From contig NZ_FOPV01000003.1 of assembly GCF_900113575.1 (NCBI RefSeq), forward strand, positions 62,001 to 126,000: a DNA stretch of 64,000 nt. The letters run 5' to 3'. The notes beneath the pieces were generated by a model. That model was given only the letters and a program-made list of their open reading frames with translations, was not told the origin of the DNA and searched no databases. A program made the translations under genes and the position numbers. Of this stretch, positions 59,264-64,000 are shown one piece after another. Origin of the DNA: Nitrosospira sp. Nsp14 (GTDB taxonomy: Bacteria > Pseudomonadota > Gammaproteobacteria > Burkholderiales > Nitrosomonadaceae). Numbering within the stretch: position 1 is the stretch's first letter; each line of letters begins with the position of its first letter.

Positions 59264-61111
59264 ATGAAACAGCTTCCTCTGAATCAACTGGGTCCACGGG
59301 AATTTCAACCCGGCATCGTGGATTTCGGCATATTGCTGCCATGGATCTCAGCCAACGACGGTAACAGGCTGTTTGTTAAGATCATTCATGAACAGGACCA
59401 GTTTATCCAGCGCATTCAGCCGCTCGCCTTCGAGATGCAGCATGGAACCAATGCTGATTACGGGGATTTCTGGGCGGCCCAGGTTGATCTCAACACTATA
59501 CGCGATTTTCAAGGGAACTCTCATTTCGGCTTACCCGGCCGTCATGTTTACCGCTTCGAACTGCACAATCCCAACGCGGGCATATTGGACTGGATAATTG
59601 ACCCTTTTGCCCGCGAATATGCTATCGGCAAACTGTCGGCCTTTACCCTCGGTTATACCCCTTATGCCTGGAGCGCAGCGGAGCAGAACTGGAAAACCCC
59701 CGCGCTACATGACCTGATCCTGTACGAACTGAATCTTGCCGAATTCAGCGACAGTCTCGAGGGAGGCATAGACCGCCTGGGCTATCTGGCCGACCTAGGC
59801 GTTAATACCCTGTCCCTCATGCCCGTCAACAATGTATCGCTGGAGGTGGATTGGGGCTACTTGCCGCTAGGTTTTTTTGGTGTCGATGAACGTTTTGGGC
59901 GGCGGGACGATTTTCAGCGTTTCGTGGATGCAGCTCACCAGCATGGGCTGGCTGTGATTGTCGATGCGGTATATGGGCATACCGGGGGGGATTTTCCTTA
60001 TGCGGATCTCTATCGCCGGCTCGGTTATAACGAAAACCCGTTCATGGGACCGTTTGCCAAAGACTATTTCAGCGATTTCGGCGTCAGCACCGATTTCAAC
60101 CGTGCTTTGACCCGCGATTTTTTCTATAGCGTCAACCTTCACTGGTTGAACACCTATCACATCGACGGCTTTCGCTATGACTGCGTGCCGAACTACTGGG
60201 ACGGCGCGCTCGGCGCAGGGTACGCTAACCTCGTCTTTAATACGCACGAATATGTCAAAAGCTCGATCGCCAGCCTTCCCCGTTTTGATGCACCGGAAGG
60301 GTCGCGGTTGATCCAGATTGCAGAGCAACTGGAGGCTCCCGAACAAATCCTCGAACAGAGCTACAGCAACGCGACCTGGCAGAACGCAAGTTTTGGCGCT
60401 GCCAGCGCCTGCGCGCGCGGTATCCCAGGCGCGCTCGAGAATTTGGGCCACCGGTTGGGGGCCCTTGGTTATATCGAACAGACGACCCAGAATGGCGAAA
60501 CATTCGCCAAACTTCCGCTGCAGTATATCGAGAACCACGACCACAGTCGTTTCGTATGCGAATTTGGTCTTCGGTATCGCGATTGGAATCCGCTGTTCGC
60601 GGAGGGCGATCGCAGTCAGTGGTATCGGCTTCAACCTTACCTGATCGCGTTGCTCGCCGCAAAAGGCATCCCCATGCTATGGCAGGGTCAGGAATTCGGC
60701 GAGAACTACTTTGTGCCCGATTCGGGCCTTGGCCGGGTATTGCTGCTGCGCCCGCTGCGCTGGGATTATTTCTATGATGCCGCGGGCAAAAGCCTGGTTA
60801 GGCTGACCCGCAGCTTGCTGAGCCTGCGTAAGAATTGCCCCGAATTGCGCCGCGGCGGCCATTATTTTCATAACGATTATGAGCATTATCTTTCGCGCGG
60901 CATCCTGCTTTTTCAACGCGACAGTGACGGTGCAATAAGCCTCATCGCCGTGAATTTTACCAACAACGAGCAACACGTGCCGTTCGTGTTCTCTCGTGCC
61001 GGGAACTATACCGAGCAGTTGCATAACGAGGATAACTTCATTGTTAGTGAAGGTGAGACGCGTCGGCTACTCATTCCATCCAACTACGGCCGGGTTTGGC
61101 GAAGCGCGTAA
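59264..61111 (+). CDS. alpha-amylase family (GH13) glycoside hydrolase with CBM48-like domain
   Basis: A 615-residue enzyme with an N-terminal CBM48-like beta domain (about 10-140) and a GH13 barrel. The catalytic residues are present: nucleophile Asp306 (G-F-R-Y-D), acid/base Glu354 (I-A-E-Q) and Asp426 (E-N-H-D). The conserved D-A-V-Y-G-H has Gly where Asn is usual. The CBM48-barrel layout is shared by branching enzyme, GlgX and TreZ; the sequence does not decide which. No glg or tre gene is adjacent. No signal peptide, so probably cytoplasmic glycogen or trehalose metabolism. Confidence 0.85.
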   Translation: MKQLPLNQLGPREFQPGIVDFGILLPWISANDGNRLFVKIIHEQDQFIQRIQPLAFEMQHGTNADYGDFWAAQVDLNTIRDFQGNSHFGLPGRHVYRFELHNPNAGILDWIIDPFAREYAIGKLSAFTLGYTPYAWSAAEQNWKTPALHDLILYELNLAEFSDSLEGGIDRLGYLADLGVNTLSLMPVNNVSLEVDWGYLPLGFFGVDERFGRRDDFQRFVDAAHQHGLAVIVDAVYGHTGGDFPYADLYRRLGYNENPFMGPFAKDYFSDFGVSTDFNRALTRDFFYSVNLHWLNTYHIDGFRYDCVPNYWDGALGAGYANLVFNTHEYVKSSIASLPRFDAPEGSRLIQIAEQLEAPEQILEQSYSNATWQNASFGAASACARGIPGALENLGHRLGALGYIEQTTQNGETFAKLPLQYIENHDHSRFVCEFGLRYRDWNPLFAEGDRSQWYRLQPYLIALLAAKGIPMLWQGQEFGENYFVPDSGLGRVLLLRPLRWDYFYDAAGKSLVRLTRSLLSLRKNCPELRRGGHYFHNDYEHYLSRGILLFQRDSDGAISLIAVNFTNNEQHVPFVFSRAGNYTEQLHNEDNFIVSEGETRRLLIPSNYGRVWRSA

Positions 61112-61240
61112 TGCAGAGGTCCCCAACTCTCGCATGGGTCAGTGTGCTGATACAAAACACCTGACGCCGACGGTTGCGAGCGGCTGAAGAAAAAACACTT
61201 ATTGGCAGCCCTCCTTCCAGGGTATAGAATCTCCGAAGCC

Positions 61241-61618
61241 ATGAACAAGCGCCGCCATATTTATTCTGTCATGCTGATATTGTTCGTTACGATGCTGACG
61301 AACGCATTCAGCTGGGCATTTAACGGTGAAGTTTTTGCGCACGAACTCGATCATGAGCATCATGCACTCTCTCTTGATCCGTCAGCTCATATTGAGGCGC
61401 ACCAACATGCCGCTATCAATGACGATGGTCATTTGGATTCTGCCACGCACCTGTGCCTACACGCCGCCGGGCAATATCAGCCGTTTTTCTTCACCCCTCC
61501 ATTGATCGTCCCTGCTTCCATTGGCATGGAAGCATTAGCGGTATTTGTTTCCTCTGTTATCCCGGATTCCGTGCTGGATTCCCCTCTTCACCCTCCCCGA
61601 AGCGCTTTCCCCATCTAG
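61241..61618 (+). CDS. exported His-rich protein before czcC (CzcI-like)
   Basis: A 125-residue protein with a signal peptide (about 1-32, ending V-F-A) and a His/Asp-rich mature N-terminus (H-E-L-D-H-E-H-H, H-Q-H). A C-terminal hydrophobic segment precedes P-L-H-P-P-R-S. Small periplasmic His-rich proteins such as CzcI precede czcCBA in heavy-metal resistance operons and are thought to bind or sense the metal. The ATG at 61241 is chosen because it starts the signal peptide. About 190 bases to czcC. Confidence 0.7.
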   Translation: MNKRRHIYSVMLILFVTMLTNAFSWAFNGEVFAHELDHEHHALSLDPSAHIEAHQHAAINDDGHLDSATHLCLHAAGQYQPFFFTPPLIVPASIGMEALAVFVSSVIPDSVLDSPLHPPRSAFPI

Positions 61619-61804
61619 AAATCTCCCACGTGCGATAGTCGGTCGACCACATCGTCGCCGCGATAATCCGCCGAAGATTCCGCAATCCCGCAGGTTTACG
61701 GCTAGCTGATCATTATGCCAAGACCGGACGCTATGGCGAATCGGGTTTGTAATAACTGACGGCTGCGCTGCGTGTTTCGCATGGTGCCTACCCGAGGGTT
61801 TTTC

Positions 61805-63229
61805 ATGAACGTTTATTTATTGCTCGCCGCCCGTCGATACATGTTGTTGGCAGGATGGTTTGTTCTCGCATTCGGTTGCGTCTCTCCAACGATTGCGGAC
61901 AGCACTTTCGCTGGAGTTCCGGTCGATGGAAGGACAAGCGTTCCCGCCGAACCCCGCACCACAGAAAAAAAAGACCTTACCTTGCAGGACGCAATACGCC
62001 TCGCACTACGGCACAACCCGGAGCTGGCTGCCTTCGATAAGGAAATCCGCGCATTGGAAGGGGCGACGGTGCAAGCCGGGTTGCTTCGGAATCCAGAACT
62101 TGCCGTCAATATCGAGAATGCCGGGAATATGGGCGGCGTGCCAAGAAGCAGCACAACCGCAGGCGCAACACTGAAGGAAACCGTCGAGCAGCAGGACCTG
62201 ATTATCCGCCTCAACCAACTGGTCGAGCTTGGCGGCAAAAGGGCTGCGCGGGTTAATGCGGCGTTGCTCGGTCAGGAAGTCGCGGGCAAGGAGTTCGAAG
62301 CGAGACGCCTGGAGCTCATCGCTCGGGTAGCGAATGTATTTACCGAAGTGCTTGCCGGCCAGGAACAGTTACGGCTGGCGGAGGAAAGCCAGCAACTGGC
62401 GCAGCGGGTAGTTGATACGGTTGCAAGACGCGTGCAGGCAGGCAAAGTACCCCCTATCGAGGAAACGAAGGTTGGGGTGGCGTTTTCCGCCACACGGATT
62501 GCCCTGGGGCAGGCGCAGCGGGAACTCTCGGCGGCCCGTCAGCGCTTGGCGCTGCTGTGGGGTGAATCATCGCCTGACTTCGGTCAGGTGCTTGGCGACC
62601 TGGAATCATCGATGACCCTGCCTAATCTGGCAACGCTCTCGGAGCGCGCCCTGTCCAGCCCTATGGCGGATCGCGCAAGAAAAGGGATAGAACATCGCAA
62701 AGCGCTGCTCGAGGTGGAGCAGACACGACGAGTTCCAAATATCACCGTTGGCGGCGGCATGATCAAGCACTGGGAATCCGGCGGAACAACCGCGACGGTC
62801 GGGATTTCGATGCCGCTACAGTTGTTCGACCGAAACCAGGGAAACCTCCTCGAAGCGCATCAACGGGTGGATAAGGCACTCGATGAGCAGGCCGCCACCG
62901 ACCTGCAGCTTAAGACAGAACTAGTGCAAGCTTATGAGGCCCTGGCTGCGGCACAGAACGAAATCGCGATATTGCGCGGCGAAATATTGCCAGCCGCGAA
63001 GAGCGCATTCGAAGTAACAAATAAAGGCTACGAGCTGGGTAAATTCAGCTTCCTGGAAGTGCTGGATGCGCAGCGTACCTTGTTTCAAAACCAGATCATG
63101 TACGTGCGCGCAGTCGCCAATCACCGCCGCCTCGTCAACGAGCTCGAGCGTTTAACCGCGGCGCCGATCAACACCCTCTCTAACCGGCTGCCGGTTAAAA
63201 ATGGAGTGGTGGACGACTATGAGGAATAA
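61805..63229 (+). CDS. czcC: outer-membrane efflux protein CzcC (TolC family)
   Basis: A 474-residue outer-membrane factor with a signal peptide and two repeats of the OEP coiled-coil/beta fold. Ala/Glu/Leu-rich helices read R-H-N-P-E-L-A-A-F and G-K-F-S-F-L-E-V-L-D-A-Q-R-T-L. The CzcC/CusC subgroup is indicated by the adjacent CzcB gene and by E-L-G-G-K-R at the repeat boundary. It forms the outer channel of a CzcCBA RND metal pump (Co/Zn/Cd or Cu/Ag). The ATG at 61805 starts the signal peptide. Confidence 0.88.
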   Translation: MNVYLLLAARRYMLLAGWFVLAFGCVSPTIADSTFAGVPVDGRTSVPAEPRTTEKKDLTLQDAIRLALRHNPELAAFDKEIRALEGATVQAGLLRNPELAVNIENAGNMGGVPRSSTTAGATLKETVEQQDLIIRLNQLVELGGKRAARVNAALLGQEVAGKEFEARRLELIARVANVFTEVLAGQEQLRLAEESQQLAQRVVDTVARRVQAGKVPPIEETKVGVAFSATRIALGQAQRELSAARQRLALLWGESSPDFGQVLGDLESSMTLPNLATLSERALSSPMADRARKGIEHRKALLEVEQTRRVPNITVGGGMIKHWESGGTTATVGISMPLQLFDRNQGNLLEAHQRVDKALDEQAATDLQLKTELVQAYEALAAAQNEIAILRGEILPAAKSAFEVTNKGYELGKFSFLEVLDAQRTLFQNQIMYVRAVANHRRLVNELERLTAAPINTLSNRLPVKNGVVDDYEE

Positions 63230-63232
63230 ACT

Positions 63233-64000
63233 GTGAGACTCAAAAATCGGCTCTTTCCCATCATCGCCGTGGTTGCCATCGGCGTCGCCCTCGGCGGTCT
63301 GATCCTCCGGTCAGACAAGACCGCGCCGCCGATCTCGACTGATTCCGCCAATGCCCGGTCGGAAACGGGTGGCGAAACAGATCGACCAGGCGACGAAGGC
63401 AGTTCTCCATATCATATCGGACCCCGGGGGGGAAAGCTGTTCACGGCGGATGGTTTCGGGGTGGAAATGACGATCTTTGAAAAAGGCGTGCCGCCCCAAT
63501 TCCGACTCTATCTGTACGAAAACGACGAACCGCTTCCACCGTCCGCCGCGAAGGTCGCCCTGACGCTGGCTCGGCTCGGCGCCCCTGCAGAGATACACCA
63601 TTTCAAGCCCGAAGCGGACTACCTGCTCGGCGATCAGATCGTTGTGGAACCTCATTCGTTCGACATCATTATCGCTGCGGAAAGGAACGGCAAAACCTTT
63701 AACTGGAAATATAGCCAAGTCGAATTCAGAGTGGAAATGCCTGATGAAATGCTGAAAAGCACCGGCGTCGAGATACTTACCGCCGGGCCCGCAACCATCA
63801 AGCCCATCCTGAAGCTCCCCGGAGAAGTCGTTTTTAATGAGCATACCATTGTCCAGGTAGTGCCGCGCCTGCCCGGCATCGTGACCGCCGTTTATGGCCA
63901 TCACGGCATGCAGATGAAAAAGGGAGAGGTTATGGCCGTTATCGAAAGCCAAATGTTGGCGGAATTACGCAGCCAGCACCTGGTTGCGCAGAAACGGTTG
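63233..64000 (+). CDS. czcB: CzcB-type membrane fusion protein (cut by window end)
   Basis: Only the first 256 codons are present. A GTG at 63233, three bases after the czcC stop, starts a membrane-anchoring segment (I-I-A-V-V-A-I-G-V-A-L-G-G-L-I-L). An acidic linker and an N-terminal extra domain beginning G-P-R-G-G-K-L-F follow, as in CzcB/CusB-like fusion proteins with a metal-binding leader. The HlyD-type lipoyl/hairpin begins near L-P-G-E-V-V and P-G-I-V-T-A-V-Y-G. The pump gene czcA should follow. Confidence 0.88.
   Translation, partial: MRLKNRLFPIIAVVAIGVALGGLILRSDKTAPPISTDSANARSETGGETDRPGDEGSSPYHIGPRGGKLFTADGFGVEMTIFEKGVPPQFRLYLYENDEPLPPSAAKVALTLARLGAPAEIHHFKPEADYLLGDQIVVEPHSFDIIIAAERNGKTFNWKYSQVEFRVEMPDEMLKSTGVEILTAGPATIKPILKLPGEVVFNEHTIVQVVPRLPGIVTAVYGHHGMQMKKGEVMAVIESQMLAELRSQHLVAQKRL

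Noticed and set aside
59867-60634. 255-codon minus-strand open frame inside the GH13 gene
   Set aside because: Antisense shadow; the plus-strand frame has all catalytic motifs.
63311-63952. 213-codon minus-strand open frame at the window end
   Set aside because: Antisense to czcB, which continues the czc operon in frame.

Overview
The window looks like about 64 kb of a betaproteobacterial chromosome. The best guess is the Nitrosomonadaceae (Nitrosospira/Nitrosomonas type). This rests on protein style and gene order: an rpsU-yqeY-dnaG-rpoD block, aroA-cmk-rpsA-ihfB-lapA-pyrF, rho-rpmE, birA-coaX, a CSS-EAL protein and a Czc efflux operon. No diagnostic gene such as amo or hao lies in the window, so genus is an inference. 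Most of the sequence is ordinary core housekeeping.

Layout. 0-7.5 kb: first codons of a probable D-amino-acid aminotransferase, dacC, a small lipoprotein, a HerA-like ATPase (YjgR type), a CobD/AmpE-like membrane protein, sucCD and a PP2C phosphatase. 7.5-13.8 kb is looser: an unlisted 27-residue membrane peptide, a small lipoprotein, an IS3-type transposase relic, a CSS-EAL c-di-GMP phosphodiesterase, a secreted M23 peptidase and a CPA1 Na+/H+ antiporter. 13.9-17.9 kb is a small accessory island beside a CAU tRNA gene. It holds an integrase relic, inverted paired integrase-arm-like repeats and one large reverse transcriptase-nitrilase protein of the defence (DRT/UG) class. 17.9-25.5 kb: tRNA, rpoD, dnaG, yqeY, rpsU, tsaD, plsY, folB. 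25.8-32.1 kb: a CBS protein, pyrF, lapA, ihfB, rpsA, cmk, aroA. 32-40 kb: a large lipoprotein, cysK, a serine acetyltransferase, a zinc-ribbon/Sel1 protein, a dihydrolipoamide dehydrogenase-like flavoprotein, and CopD- and SirB2-like membrane proteins. 40-50.3 kb: mrcA, hemB, a structured intergenic region with an orphan plus-strand terminator, engB, coaX, birA, glnS, trxA, rho, rpmE. 50.4-64 kb: an M48 lipoprotein peptidase, a GDPD, an alpha/beta hydrolase, ppa, a GNAT, a Tat-exported intradiol dioxygenase, lon, a cupin, a GH13 enzyme, and a CzcI-like protein with czcC and the start of czcB.

How genes work together: rpsU, dnaG and rpoD link translation, replication and transcription initiation. 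sucCD serves the TCA cycle. cysK with the serine acetyltransferase makes cysteine. dacC and mrcA build peptidoglycan. czcI-C-B belongs to a tripartite metal exporter. The RT-nitrilase island is the most interesting accessory system. The 27-residue peptide and the hemB-engB intergenic RNA candidate are the best undescribed small elements.
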